The position numbers and the translations under genes were made by a program. Positions 13,318 to 21,469 of a stretch of 64,000 nucleotides of DNA are shown here, one piece after another. Position 1 is the stretch's first letter; every line of letters starts with the position of its first letter. The notes beneath the pieces were generated by a model. That model searched no databases, had not been told where the DNA came from, and saw only the letters and a program-made list of their open reading frames with translations. Origin of the DNA: Nocardioides daejeonensis (GTDB lineage Bacteria; Actinomycetota; Actinomycetes; Propionibacteriales; Nocardioidaceae); the NCBI RefSeq assembly GCF_003194585.1, contig NZ_QHKZ01000002.1, positions 1 to 64,000 on the forward strand, read 5' to 3'.

Positions 13318-14415
13318 TCAGATCTCGGTGCCGAACGCGGAGCTGAACCGTACGTCGCCCTCGAAGAGCGGACGCAGGTCCTCCAGACCGTGGCGGAACA
13401 TGAAGGTGCGGTCGATGCCGAACCCGAAGGCGAAGCCGGAGTAGACCTCGGGGTCGATCCCACAGGCGATCAGCACTCGCGGGTTGACCACGCCGCAGCC
13501 CCCCCACTCGATCCAGCCCTCGCCACGACAGGTGCGGCAGGCGTCGGAGTCGACGCCCCGGCACACGAAGCAGCGCAGGTCGACCTCGGCGCTGGGCTCG
13601 GTGAACGGGAAGTACGACGGCCGGAAGCGCGTCGTGATCCCGTCGCCGTAGAGCGCCGAGGCGAGGTGGTCGAGCGAGCCCTTGAGGTGGGCCATGGTGA
13701 TGCCCTCGTCGACGACGAGACCCTCGACCTGGTGGAACATCGGGCTGTGCGTGGCGTCGTACTCGTCGGTGCGGAAGACCCGACCGGGGCAGGCGACATA
13801 GATCGGCGGCTTGCGGGTGAGCATCGTGCGCGCCTGTACCGGGGAGGTGTGTGTGCGCAGCACGACGTGGTTCTCGGCAGGGACCGTCCAGAAGGTGTCC
13901 TGCATGGTGCGTGCCGGGTGGTCGGGCCCGAGGTTCAGCGCATCGAAGTTGAGCCACTCCGCCTCGACCATCGGCCCCTCGGCGATCTCCCAGCCCATGC
14001 CGACGAAGATGTCGGCGATCAGCTCGGACTGCATCGTCAGCGGATGCCGCGATCCCCGACGTCGCCGGCCCGTCGGCAGCGTGACGTCCACCGTCTCCTC
14101 GGCCAGCATCCGCTCCGCCTGCTCGGCCTCGAGCACCGCGGTCCGCTCCGCGATCGCCTTGTTGACGGCACCGCGGGCCTGCCCGACACGGGCACCCGCC
14201 TCCTTGCGCGCCTGCGGCGGCAGCGCACCGATCTCCCGGTTGGCGAGGGCCAGCGGGGAGCGGTCGCCGGCGTGGTCGAGCCGCACCTGCTTGAGTGCGC
14301 CGAGGTCGTGCGCACCGGCGATGGCGTCGAGCGCGGCGTCGCGCATGGCCTCGACCTCATCAGCACGCAGTGGCGTGACCTCGACGGGGTCGTAATCGGA
14401 GTTGGGTCCCGACAT
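13318..14415 (-). CDS. pheS: Phenylalanyl-tRNA synthetase alpha subunit
   Basis: Catalytic class II subunit of PheRS. Features are an N-terminal coiled-coil, the DTFW region (ARTMQDTFW), HTSPVQARTM, FRTDEYDATHSPMFHQVEG (motif 2), RPSYFPFTEPSAEVDL, a Cys cluster CFVCRGVDSDACRTC common in the family, and motif 3 as GFAFGFGIDRTFMFRHG. ATG 14415 lies after GAAGG and gives 365 aa; an upstream frame reaches 14466 without support. It is transcribed with pheT. A TAGACT box lies 57 nt upstream. Confidence 0.97.
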   Translation of the reverse strand: MSGPNSDYDPVEVTPLRADEVEAMRDAALDAIAGAHDLGALKQVRLDHAGDRSPLALANREIGALPPQARKEAGARVGQARGAVNKAIAERTAVLEAEQAERMLAEETVDVTLPTGRRRRGSRHPLTMQSELIADIFVGMGWEIAEGPMVEAEWLNFDALNLGPDHPARTMQDTFWTVPAENHVVLRTHTSPVQARTMLTRKPPIYVACPGRVFRTDEYDATHSPMFHQVEGLVVDEGITMAHLKGSLDHLASALYGDGITTRFRPSYFPFTEPSAEVDLRCFVCRGVDSDACRTCRGEGWIEWGGCGVVNPRVLIACGIDPEVYSGFAFGFGIDRTFMFRHGLEDLRPLFEGDVRFSSAFGTEI

Positions 14416-14472
14416 GTCTGCCTTCACGGATCGGAGAAAGGCGGCACGTCGAAGCGGCGCCGCCACCGGGCA

Positions 14473-14503
14473 AGTCTAGGAAGTACGCCGCGGCGACCGC
14501 CAA
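14473..14503 (-). promoter_or_regulatory. Candidate pheST promoter
   Basis: On the minus strand TTGGCG (14503-14498) and TAGACT (14478-14473) are separated by 19 nt, and the -10 is 57 nt upstream of the pheS start. The -10 matches the actinobacterial TANNNT form well; the -35 and spacing are poor. No obvious Phe-codon leader peptide was seen between it and pheS. Confidence 0.35.
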
Positions 14504-14585
14504 CCGGTTCCTGACCCGACCGCCAAGTAGCGCACGGGAGAACTGCTGACCAAGGCCGCGTGCAGCAGGCGAGGTTGATCAGCGG

Positions 14586-15629
14586 CTAACCAGGCTGCGG
14601 CTCGGAAGGGAGCTCGACGACGATCCGCGCCCCGCCCCCGGGCGCATCGGTCACGACAACCAGTCCGCCGTTGACCCGGACCAGACGGTAGACCAGGTAC
14701 AGCCCCAGCCCGGAGCCGCCGCGGACCCCGTGTTTCCAGAACTTCGTGAAGACCCGACGCCGCACCTCCGGATCGATCCCCTGCCCCTCGTCGTCCACGT
14801 GCACACGCACGCCGGGGAACGGTGCGTTGCCGACCATGGGCTCGAGGGTCACTCGAACGGTGCCGTCGCCGTGCCGCAGGGCGTTCTCGACCAGGTTGGT
14901 GAACACCTGCGTGATCTTGTCGGGATCGACGACCACCTCGGGAAGCGCCCCGGTCTCCTCGACCAGCAGCTGTCGCGTGGTGGAGGTGGCGAGCGAGTCG
15001 ACCACGCGGCGTACCAACGCGCCGAGGTCGACCGGGCGCGGGTAGATCGAGAGCCGACCGGTGTCGAGACGCGCGACGTCGAGGAGCTCGGTGATGAGCC
15101 GGCTCAGCCGGTCGGAGTCTGCGTTGACCGTGGTCAGCATGAGCTTCTTCTGCTCGTCGCTCAGCTTCTCCCAACGGTTGAGCATCGCCTGCACGAAGCC
15201 CTTCACCCCGGTCAGCGGCGAGCGCAGCTCATGCGCCACCGTGGCGACCAGATCCGAGCGCTCTCGGTCCAACCGTTCCCGGCCCCGGCCGCTGCGCAGC
15301 GAGACGGCCACCCAGCGGACCGGCGCGGCGGTGGAGTCGCGCACGATGCGCGCCGCAACCAGTGCCTCGGAGCCGTCAGGGAGAAACCAGGTCTGCTCGG
15401 GCACGCCCGAGCGGGTGCCGAGCCCGGCCAGTGGCTGGTTGACCTCCACCCAGCCGTGCCCGTCGCGGTCCCGGAGGGTCAATACCTCCCGCAGGGGGCG
15501 CCCGGCGACCTCGGCGTCGAAGGGCAGGCCGAGCATGCGCCGCCCGACCTCGTTGACGGCGCGGACCAGGCCTCGGCCGTCGGCGACGACGGCGCCGTCA
15601 GGCAGCAGGTCCAGGTAGTCGTCGCTCAC
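14586..15629 (-). CDS. Soluble PAS-domain sensor histidine kinase (orphan)
   Basis: A 347-aa kinase without any membrane segment. An N-terminal PAS region (LLPDGAVVADGRGLVRAVNE to about residue 120) is followed by HisKA with the phospho-acceptor His in VATVAHELRSPLTGVKGF near residue 145, then HATPase_c with N box FTNLVENALRHGDG, G1 VDDEGQGIDPE, F box KFWKHG and G2 GGSGLGLYLV. No response regulator lies next to it. GTG start; TAGATT ends 6 nt before it, so the mRNA is probably leaderless and its promoter sits inside the end of the upstream methyltransferase gene. The signal and partner are unknown. Confidence 0.88.
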   Translation of the reverse strand: MSDDYLDLLPDGAVVADGRGLVRAVNEVGRRMLGLPFDAEVAGRPLREVLTLRDRDGHGWVEVNQPLAGLGTRSGVPEQTWFLPDGSEALVAARIVRDSTAAPVRWVAVSLRSGRGRERLDRERSDLVATVAHELRSPLTGVKGFVQAMLNRWEKLSDEQKKLMLTTVNADSDRLSRLITELLDVARLDTGRLSIYPRPVDLGALVRRVVDSLATSTTRQLLVEETGALPEVVVDPDKITQVFTNLVENALRHGDGTVRVTLEPMVGNAPFPGVRVHVDDEGQGIDPEVRRRVFTKFWKHGVRGGSGLGLYLVYRLVRVNGGLVVVTDAPGGGARIVVELPSEPQPG

Positions 15630-15638
15630 ACGTGCAAT

Positions 15639-16463
15639 CTACGCAGGTCGGCGGCGTTGCGCCCGGGCACTGGCGTAGATGCAGAGTGCCGCGGCGGTGG
15701 CCAGGTTGAGACTCTCCGCCCGGCCATGGATGGGGATGCTGACCCGGTGGTCGGCCAGCGCGGCGATCTCCTCGGGCAGTCCCCACGCCTCGTTGCCGAA
15801 GAGCCAGGCGGTCGGACCGTCCAAGAGGCCCTCCTCCTCGGCCCGGAAGAGGTCGACCTCGCCGGCGCCGTCGGCAGCCAGCACGACCAGCCCTGCCGCC
15901 TGGACGCGGCGTACCGTCTCGGCGACCTCCGGCTCGCGGGAGACCGGCAGGTGGAAGATGCTGCCCACGCTGGCCCGCACCGTGCGCGGGTGGTGGGCGT
16001 CGACCGAATGGCCCGCCAGCACCACGCCGTCGGCGCCCGCGGCGTCCGAGGTCCGAACGACGGTACCGGCGTTGCCGGGGTCCCGTACGTCGGCACAGAG
16101 AGTGAGCAGCCGAGGCTCAGCCGTCAACTGCTCAGCCAGCGGCACGTCGAGGTGCCTGCAGACGGCAACGACGCCGGCGGGAGTGACGGAGTCGCTGAGC
16201 GAGGCCAGCGCTCGCTCCTCCACGGTCCGCCAGAGCGGACCGGCCAGAGCGCGCAGGCCTGCGAACTCCGTCGTGGCCCGCTCGGTGGCGAAGATCTCGA
16301 CGACGCAGCCGGTGCGCGAGAGCGCACCCTCGACCGCCTTGGGGCCGTCGGCCAGGAAGAGGCCGGTCCGGTCCCGAAATGCACGACGGGCGAGCTTCCT
16401 GGCGTCCTTCACCCGCGGATTGCTCGAAGAGAGCGGTGCGGGGTCGGTGGGGAAGCTCGCCAC
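15639..16463 (-). CDS. TrmH/SpoU family RNA 2'-O-methyltransferase
   Basis: SPOUT methyltransferase that modifies ribose 2'-OH, probably in 23S rRNA. An N-terminal substrate-binding part (NPRVKDARKLARRAFRDRTG) precedes the knot domain with motif 1 VRDPGNAGTVVRTSDAAG near residue 135, motif 2 WLFGNEAWGLPEEI near residue 225, and motif 3 IPIHGRAESLNLATAAAL near residue 250. At 274 aa it fits the TsnR/RlmB-like group. It begins 25 nt after the rplT stop, a frequent arrangement in actinobacteria, so it likely belongs to the infC-rpmI-rplT transcript. The exact target base is not deducible here. Confidence 0.92.
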   Translation of the reverse strand: MASFPTDPAPLSSSNPRVKDARKLARRAFRDRTGLFLADGPKAVEGALSRTGCVVEIFATERATTEFAGLRALAGPLWRTVEERALASLSDSVTPAGVVAVCRHLDVPLAEQLTAEPRLLTLCADVRDPGNAGTVVRTSDAAGADGVVLAGHSVDAHHPRTVRASVGSIFHLPVSREPEVAETVRRVQAAGLVVLAADGAGEVDLFRAEEEGLLDGPTAWLFGNEAWGLPEEIAALADHRVSIPIHGRAESLNLATAAALCIYASARAQRRRPA

Positions 16464-16488
16464 GTCGGTGTCGACTCGTCGTCGAGGA

Positions 16489-16881
16489 TCAGGCGGTGGC
16501 GTCCTCGCGAGGCGCGTTCACGTCCTCGGGGAGGGCAGCCTTGGCGACCTCGACCAGCGCGGCGAAGGCCGGCGCGTCGTTGACGGCCAGGTCCGCGAGG
16601 ATCTTGCGGTCCACCTCGACCTCAGCGGCCTTCAGACCCTGGATGAAGCGGTTGTAGGTGATGCCGTTGGCGCGAGCGGCGGCGTTGATCCGCTGGATCC
16701 ACAGCTTGCGGAACTCGCCCTTCCTGGCCTTGCGGTCACGGTAGCTGTAGACCAGCGAGTGGGTGACCTGCTCCTTGGCCTTGCGGTAGAGACGCGAGCG
16801 CTGGCCGCGGTAGCCGCTGGCGCGCTCGAGGGTCGTCCGGCGCTTCTTTTGGGCGTTCACTGCCCGCTTGACGCGTGCCAC
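16489..16881 (-). CDS. rplT: 50S ribosomal protein L20
   Basis: Assembly protein of the large ribosomal subunit. The N-terminal basic helix [19 protein letters not shown] and [21 protein letters not shown] are characteristic, followed by the globular part [19 protein letters not shown]. It has 130 aa, with a short acidic C-terminal tail ([12 protein letters not shown]) beyond the usual end. Third gene of infC-rpmI-rplT; in other phyla L20 represses this operon through its leader. Confidence 0.97.
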   Translation of the reverse strand: MARVKRAVNAQKKRRTTLERASGYRGQRSRLYRKAKEQVTHSLVYSYRDRKARKGEFRKLWIQRINAAARANGITYNRFIQGLKAAEVEVDRKILADLAVNDAPAFAALVEVAKAALPEDVNAPREDATA

Positions 16882-16935
16882 TTCATTACTCCTTGGTGCT
16901 CAAAAACTCGTCGGTGTTCGGGTCGGCCGGTTGGC

Positions 16936-17130
16936 TCAGAGACCCAGCAACTTCTTCGCGGCGGGGACATCGGCCTTGGCGACCTCGGTGGTGCCGGTCA
17001 TCCGGCGAGTGACCTTGGATGCCTTCTTCTCGAGGTTGTGGCGCTTGCCGGCCTTCTCGCGCAGGATCTTGCCCGAGCCGGTGACCCGGAACCGCTTCTT
17101 GGCACCGGAGTGCGTCTTGTTCTTCGGCAT
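16936..17130 (-). CDS. rpmI: 50S ribosomal protein L35
   Basis: A 64-aa basic ribosomal protein. [20 protein letters not shown] is the invariant L35 start, followed by [16 protein letters not shown] and the conserved KKLLGL end. It sits between infC and rplT with 49- and 54-nt gaps, the standard order. Confidence 0.97.
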   Translation of the reverse strand: MPKNKTHSGAKKRFRVTGSGKILREKAGKRHNLEKKASKVTRRMTGTTEVAKADVPAAKKLLGL

Positions 17131-17179
17131 GGTTCTGCTGCTCTCTACTTGCGTTTTGTGCGAGTCAGTGGTTGGTGAC

Positions 17180-17860
17180 TCAGAGGTCGATGTCGGCGTC
17201 GAGGTTCTCCGAGCGACGCCGCTCCTTCTTCTGAGCGACCGGCCCGGTCTGGGCGGCCTTGCGCTCCGCGGCCTCCTCGGCCTGGTCGGCGGCCTTGTCC
17301 GCGGCGGCGGACTCCTTGGCTGCCTTGACCTCGGCCTTGGCGTCCGCCTTCTTCTTGTGCGGGCCGAGCACCATGATCATGTTGCGGCCATCCTGCTTCG
17401 GGCTGGACTCGATGAAGCCCAGCTCCTCCACGTCTGCCGCCAGGCGCTGCAGCAGCCGGAACCCGAGCTCGGGACGGTGCTGCTCGCGGCCGCGGAACAT
17501 GATGGTGATCTTGACCTTGTCGCCGGCCTTGAGGAACCGGACGACGTGGCCCTTCTTGGTCTCGTAGTCGTGGGCGTCGATCTTCGGACGAAGCTTCATC
17601 TCCTTGATGATCACGTTCGTCTGGTTACGACGGGCTTCACGGGCCTTCTGGGCGTTCTCGTACTTGAACTTCCCGTAGTCCATGAGCTTGCAGACGGGCG
17701 GCTTGCCCTGCGGAGCGATCTCGACCAGGTCGAGGTCAGCCTCCTGGGCCAGTCGCAGCGCGTCGTTCGTGGGAACGATGCCGACCGTCTCACCGTTGGG
17801 TCCAACGAGGCGGACCTCGGGAACCCGGATCCGGTCGTTGATGCGCAGCTCAGTGCTGAT
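17180..17860 (-). CDS. infC: Translation initiation factor IF-3, starting at an ATC codon
   Basis: IF-3 prevents subunit association and proofreads start codon choice. The N domain begins [19 protein letters not shown]; the linker and C domain are seen as [50 protein letters not shown] and [17 protein letters not shown]. An Ala/Lys/Glu-rich tail of about 50 residues follows, as in other actinobacteria. The start is placed at ATC (17860-17858), 4 nt after AGGAGG. No ATG or GTG fits, and the homologous N-terminus begins exactly there. Rare starts on infC are the classic autoregulation device. The frame stays open upstream, so automatic calls may extend it wrongly. Confidence 0.93.
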   Translation of the reverse strand: MSTELRINDRIRVPEVRLVGPNGETVGIVPTNDALRLAQEADLDLVEIAPQGKPPVCKLMDYGKFKYENAQKAREARRNQTNVIIKEMKLRPKIDAHDYETKKGHVVRFLKAGDKVKITIMFRGREQHRPELGFRLLQRLAADVEELGFIESSPKQDGRNMIMVLGPHKKKADAKAEVKAAKESAAADKAADQAEEAAERKAAQTGPVAQKKERRRSENLDADIDL

Positions 17861-18121
17861 GTGTCCTCCTGAAGACGTACAAACAAAAAGGCTTCCGCTC
17901 GGCAAGCGGAAGCCAGTCTCCAAGGGACCAGCAGGCTGCTGGACGCCCCACCCGCGACCCCGAGACTCCCGAAGGAGCATCGCGCCACGTGACCGGACCC
18001 GACGACCTGTTCGGCCGGTGCGGGTGGGAAGTCCGTCCGTGCTACCGGGCGGAGCCTCCGCTTGTCGGACCGGCTTCGGACTGTGGTGCAGCACGAAACC
18101 GATCGGTCGTCGTACAGATTA
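17861..18121 (-). promoter_or_regulatory. infC leader with transcription attenuator
   Basis: A leader of about 250 nt precedes infC. At its end a perfect 10-bp stem (17914-17905 with 17899-17890, loop 5 nt) is followed by UUUUUGUUUGU, a textbook intrinsic terminator, and then directly by AGGAGG and the ATC start. Just upstream, GAGACT (17920-17915) abuts the terminator and can pair with AGTCTC (17967-17962), enclosing a CCAGC/GCTGG hairpin (17942-17928). A candidate -10 is TAATCT at 18121-18116. This supports regulated premature termination; the effector (L20, IF-3 or translation of a leader frame) is unknown. The rest of the gap up to 18184 shows nothing I recognise. Confidence 0.7.
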
Positions 18122-18184
18122 ACCGCTCGGGTGCCTCTGTGGCGAATCGACCGCGACACAGACCTAACCGCGGTCGGCCCGACC

Positions 18185-18703
18185 CTATTCCGTAGGACGC
18201 AGCCAACCGGAGCGACCGTCGACCTCGACGAGCTCCCACCCGGCTGCCAGGCCGACCAGGTCGTCGCCCTCCACGACGAAGGTGACCGGACCCGCGACGT
18301 CGAGGACCAGCGCGGCAGCATCGTCCTGCAGCGCTGACTGAGCGGCAACCGCAGCGGGCACGGCGACCGGCCGCGACTCGGGGTTCCAGGCGGTCAGACG
18401 CTCGGTGCCGGTGAAGGCGAGCAGAGCCAGCCGTCCGTCGCGACCCCGCATCAGCACCGCCGCCATGTCGCTGGACTTGTCGTGCGCGAGTCCCTGCTCG
18501 TCGTACTCGACCTCGCCAAGGAGCGCGACGACCGGCACCAGCAGCCGGGCGGAGGCCAAGGCACGCAGCACGTCGGCCGAGCGGGAGCGGTCCTGCCTCC
18601 AGGCACTCAGGGCGGCGTCCAGAGAGGCGTCCGCAGCGCCATCGTCGTCGGGGAAGGCGCTGGCCTGCAGGCGGGCACCTTCGAAGCGGTCCGGGTTCAC
18701 CAT
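18185..18703 (-). CDS. SseB family protein
   Basis: A 172-aa protein resembling the SseB N-terminal domain: ALASARLLVPVVALLGEVEYDEQG, here best seen as LLVPVVALLGEVE, then MAAVLMRGRDGRLALLAFTG and the C-terminal strand-rich part GPVTFVVEGDDLVGLAAGWE. In actinobacteria such a gene regularly sits just upstream of infC. The function is unknown; no signal peptide or catalytic motif is seen. ATG start. TACCCT lies 9 nt upstream. Confidence 0.7.
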   Translation of the reverse strand: MVNPDRFEGARLQASAFPDDDGAADASLDAALSAWRQDRSRSADVLRALASARLLVPVVALLGEVEYDEQGLAHDKSSDMAAVLMRGRDGRLALLAFTGTERLTAWNPESRPVAVPAAVAAQSALQDDAAALVLDVAGPVTFVVEGDDLVGLAAGWELVEVDGRSGWLRPTE

Positions 18704-18784
18704 GATGGGCTCAGGGTATCCGTCGGGACGCCTTGATACCGCGGTCTCCTACCGGCGCTGTGACGCATGTGAAACGCTGGCGCC

Positions 18785-19192
18785 ATGAACGACGCAGCGT
18801 GGTTGGCACTCGCCGCCGCTCTGACCATGGTCGGCGGCGCTGGCACGTGGTGGGCGTTTCGCCACCGCGCGGCGAGCGCCGGACTCAAGGGGCTGGCTCT
18901 GACCCTGTTGGCGCCGGCTGCCTATCTCACCGGCACCTTGGAGCTGCTCGGCGAGGTGAGCGCCTCGGTCGCGGACTGGGCGAGCGGGTTCGTCTTCGGG
19001 CTCGGCGCATGGATCGGGCTGGGCCTCGCCGGCCTGGCGGTGCTGCTCTTCGGAGTCTCGACCCGGGTCGGCGACCGGCCCGCCGCGCCCGAGGCTCCTG
19101 CACCGCGCGCGGTGCAGCGAGGCCGGAGTGCACCGGTCGACGACGACATGGCCGACATCGAGGCCCTGCTGAGGAAGAGAGGCATCACCTGA
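18785..19192 (+). CDS. Small membrane protein of unknown function
   Basis: A 135-aa protein with three predicted hydrophobic segments (about residues 4-24, 37-55, 62-88) and a cytoplasmic-looking tail rich in Pro/Ala that ends in an acidic/basic helix, DDDMADIEALLRKRGIT. No family motif is recognised. Its stop overlaps the start of the next gene (TGATG), so it is likely to act with the PLP-fold protein or simply share its transcript. It heads a five-gene plus-strand run. Confidence 0.6.
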   Translation: MNDAAWLALAAALTMVGGAGTWWAFRHRAASAGLKGLALTLLAPAAYLTGTLELLGEVSASVADWASGFVFGLGAWIGLGLAGLAVLLFGVSTRVGDRPAAPEAPAPRAVQRGRSAPVDDDMADIEALLRKRGIT

Positions 19193-20406
19193 TGCAGGAC
19201 CTGATCGCACGCAATCGCCTCCATGCCCGGCTTCAGCGGGCGGTGTCGGCACGCCACACCCCGCTGCCGACGCCGGCGATGGTCGTGGATCTCGATGCCT
19301 TCGACGCCAATGCTGCCGACCTCGCCCGTCGCGCCGGCAGTACGCCGCTGCGTGTCGCCTCGAAGTCGCTGCGCGTCCCGGCGCTCATCGAACGCGCGCT
19401 CGCTCACCCGGGGTTCGCGGGCGTGCTCACCTACTCGCTGCGTGAGGCGCTCTGGCTGCATCGCGAGCGCGGCCTCACCGATCTGGTGATGGGCTACCCG
19501 ACGGTCGACCGGGCCGCGCTGGCCGACCTGGTCTCCTCGCCGTCCGCTGCGGCGGCCATCACGTTGATGATCGACTCGGTCGATCACCTCGACTTCGTGG
19601 ACTCCGTCCGCTCCTCGAAGGCGGTGCCTGTCCGGATCGCTCTCGACGTCGACGCCGGCCTGCACCTCCGCGGTCAGCACGTCGGGCCGAAGCGCTCCCC
19701 GCTGCTGGACGCCGCGGCGGTCATCGACCTGGCGCGCGCGGTCGTCGCCCGCAGCGGGTTCACCCTGGTCGGGGTGATGACCTATGAGGGTCAGGTTGCC
19801 GGTGTGCCCGACGATGTGCCGGGCCAGCGAGCGAAGTCACTGGTCGTACGCAAGCTGAAGTCCGCCTCCATCGAGCAGCTCCGAGCGCGGCGCCGGGAGA
19901 TCTCGGTGGCACTCGCCCAGTTCGTCGAGCTGGAGTTCTGGAACGCCGGCGGCTCGGGCTCCGTCGAGAGCTCCTCGGCCGACCCCGTCGTCACCGAGGT
20001 CGCCGCAGGCTCCGGCCTGCTGGTGCCGGGGCTCTTCGACCACTACCAGTCCTTCACTCCCCTGCCTGCTGCCTTCTACGGCATCCCGGTGCTGCGTCGA
20101 CCCGGCCCGGAGATGGTGACCGTTGCCGGCGGCGGGTTCATCGCCTCCGGGGCACCCGGCAAGGATCGCCTGCCCCAGCCCTGGCTGCCGCCGGGGCTCA
20201 GCCCGACCGGCCTCGAGGGCGTCGGTGAGGTGCAGACACCCCTGACCGGCTCCCCCGCGTCGATCCTCCAGATCGGAGACCTCGTCTGGTTCCGTCACGC
20301 CAAGTCGGGGGAGCTCTTCGAGCACACGAACGTGGTGCACCTGCTCAGCGGCGACGCCTTCGGCGACGAGGTGCCGAGCTATCGCGGTTGCGGGCAGGCG
20401 TTCTGA
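19192..20406 (+). CDS. PLP-dependent amino acid deaminase/aldolase (alanine-racemase-like barrel)
   Basis: A 404-aa fold-type III PLP enzyme of the D-threonine aldolase/D-serine dehydratase-like group. The barrel starts at TPAMVVDLDAFDANAADLARR; the PLP lysine is in LRVASKSLRVPALIERAL near residue 58. GVLTYSLREALWL, IALDVDAGLHLRG and GVMTYEGQVAGV follow. The C-terminal metal/substrate region contains NAGGSGSVESS, ELLV-type GSGLLVPGLFDHY and FRHAKSGELFEHTNVVHLL (H and C ligands of the DTA family). The substrate is unknown. ATG overlaps the previous stop by 1 nt. Confidence 0.8.
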   Translation: MQDLIARNRLHARLQRAVSARHTPLPTPAMVVDLDAFDANAADLARRAGSTPLRVASKSLRVPALIERALAHPGFAGVLTYSLREALWLHRERGLTDLVMGYPTVDRAALADLVSSPSAAAAITLMIDSVDHLDFVDSVRSSKAVPVRIALDVDAGLHLRGQHVGPKRSPLLDAAAVIDLARAVVARSGFTLVGVMTYEGQVAGVPDDVPGQRAKSLVVRKLKSASIEQLRARRREISVALAQFVELEFWNAGGSGSVESSSADPVVTEVAAGSGLLVPGLFDHYQSFTPLPAAFYGIPVLRRPGPEMVTVAGGGFIASGAPGKDRLPQPWLPPGLSPTGLEGVGEVQTPLTGSPASILQIGDLVWFRHAKSGELFEHTNVVHLLSGDAFGDEVPSYRGCGQAF

Positions 20407-20963
20407 CCTCGCTCGCCGACCGGGTCGCCGATCTCACCGCTCGCCTCCTTGCCCGACCCGCTCGGCTCGGTTCGACCCGCCTGCTCTGCATCGACGGCCG
20501 CGCCGGCGCCGGGAAGACCCGCCTGGCGACGGCGGTGGCGCGGCGGCTGGACGCGCCGATCGTCCACCTCGACCATCTCTATCCGGGCTGGTACGGGTTG
20601 TCGGCAGCGTTGCCGACCGTGCGGACCACGTTGCTGGAGCCGATCGCGGCCGGCCGGGCCGGCGGGTACCGGCGTTGGGACTGGCACCTCTCTCAGCCAG
20701 CGGAGTGGTGCACGGTCCCGGTCACCTCGACGCTCGTCCTCGAGGGGGTCGGAGCCTGCACCGCACCGCTGGCCCAGCTCGCCACGTTCACGGTGTGGGT
20801 CGAGGCCAGCACTACCCGCCGGCGCGAGCGCGCCCTGGCCCGCGACGGCGCGACCTTCGCACCGCACTGGGACGCTTGGGCCGCACAGGAGGAGGCCCTG
20901 CTCGCCCGCGAGCAGATCCCGGCCCAGGTGGACCTGATCATCGACAACGAGGAGCCCACATGA
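20388..20963 (+). CDS. P-loop nucleoside/uridine-kinase-like protein
   Basis: A 191-aa P-loop NTPase with Walker A IDGRAGAGKTRLATAV near residue 36, a DHLYPGWYGL segment like the substrate region of uridine-kinase-type proteins, LVLEGVGACTAPLAQL, and a basic lid TTRRRERALARDG. The start is uncertain: TTG at 20388 overlaps the preceding gene by 19 nt. The end forms ATGA with the next gene. It may phosphorylate a small molecule; the substrate is not inferable. Confidence 0.7.
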   Translation: MRAGVLTSLADRVADLTARLLARPARLGSTRLLCIDGRAGAGKTRLATAVARRLDAPIVHLDHLYPGWYGLSAALPTVRTTLLEPIAAGRAGGYRRWDWHLSQPAEWCTVPVTSTLVLEGVGACTAPLAQLATFTVWVEASTTRRRERALARDGATFAPHWDAWAAQEEALLAREQIPAQVDLIIDNEEPT

Positions 20964-21469
20964 GGAAGCCCGCCGTCCCTGCGCTGATCGCGGCCGGCCT
21001 GCTGCACGCTCTCGTCCTCGCGACCGTCGCGCCTGGACTACCGGAGCGGGTGCCGATGCACTTCGGCGGCAACGGCGCCGTCGACGACTGGGGCAGCCGG
21101 CGTGAGGCGCTGTGGACGTTCGGCCTGATCGGTGCCGGCCTCCTTGCCCTCTTCCTCCTCCTGGCCCTGTGCGCGCCACGGATACCGGTCCAGTTCATCA
21201 ACCTCCCGGCAGCGAGCAAGGAGTGGTGGACGGCGACCCCCGAACGGGAGGCGGAGCTGCGGCGTCGCATCGGGGCCGACCTCGGATGGATCGGTGCCGC
21301 CACGATCCTGTTGATCAGCGCGACCACTCTCGACACGGCGCACGCCGCTCAACAGGAGGACCCGGGCCTGGGCTGGCTGTTCTTCACCTCGTTGGCGGTC
21401 TACCTGGTCTTCGTCGCCGGCTGGTGCATCTACACCCTGACCGCGCGCTACCGTCCGGACGACGCGTGA
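20960..21469 (+). CDS. DUF1648-type membrane protein
   Basis: A 169-aa integral membrane protein. The motif LPERVPMHFGGNGAVDDWGSR near residue 30, in part PMHFGGNG and DDWGS, is the hallmark of DUF1648. Four hydrophobic segments are seen (about residues 5-25, 50-70, 110-128, 140-160). DUF1648 proteins are often found with GntR regulators or SdpI-like immunity proteins, but nothing of that kind is adjacent. Joined to both neighbours by 4-bp overlaps (ATGA, GTGA). Confidence 0.72.
   Translation: MRKPAVPALIAAGLLHALVLATVAPGLPERVPMHFGGNGAVDDWGSRREALWTFGLIGAGLLALFLLLALCAPRIPVQFINLPAASKEWWTATPEREAELRRRIGADLGWIGAATILLISATTLDTAHAAQQEDPGLGWLFFTSLAVYLVFVAGWCIYTLTARYRPDDA

Noticed and set aside
17861..18094. 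N-terminal extension of infC using an upstream ATG in the same frame
   Set aside because: It would translate through the terminator stem; homology begins at the ATC and AGGAGG directly precedes it.
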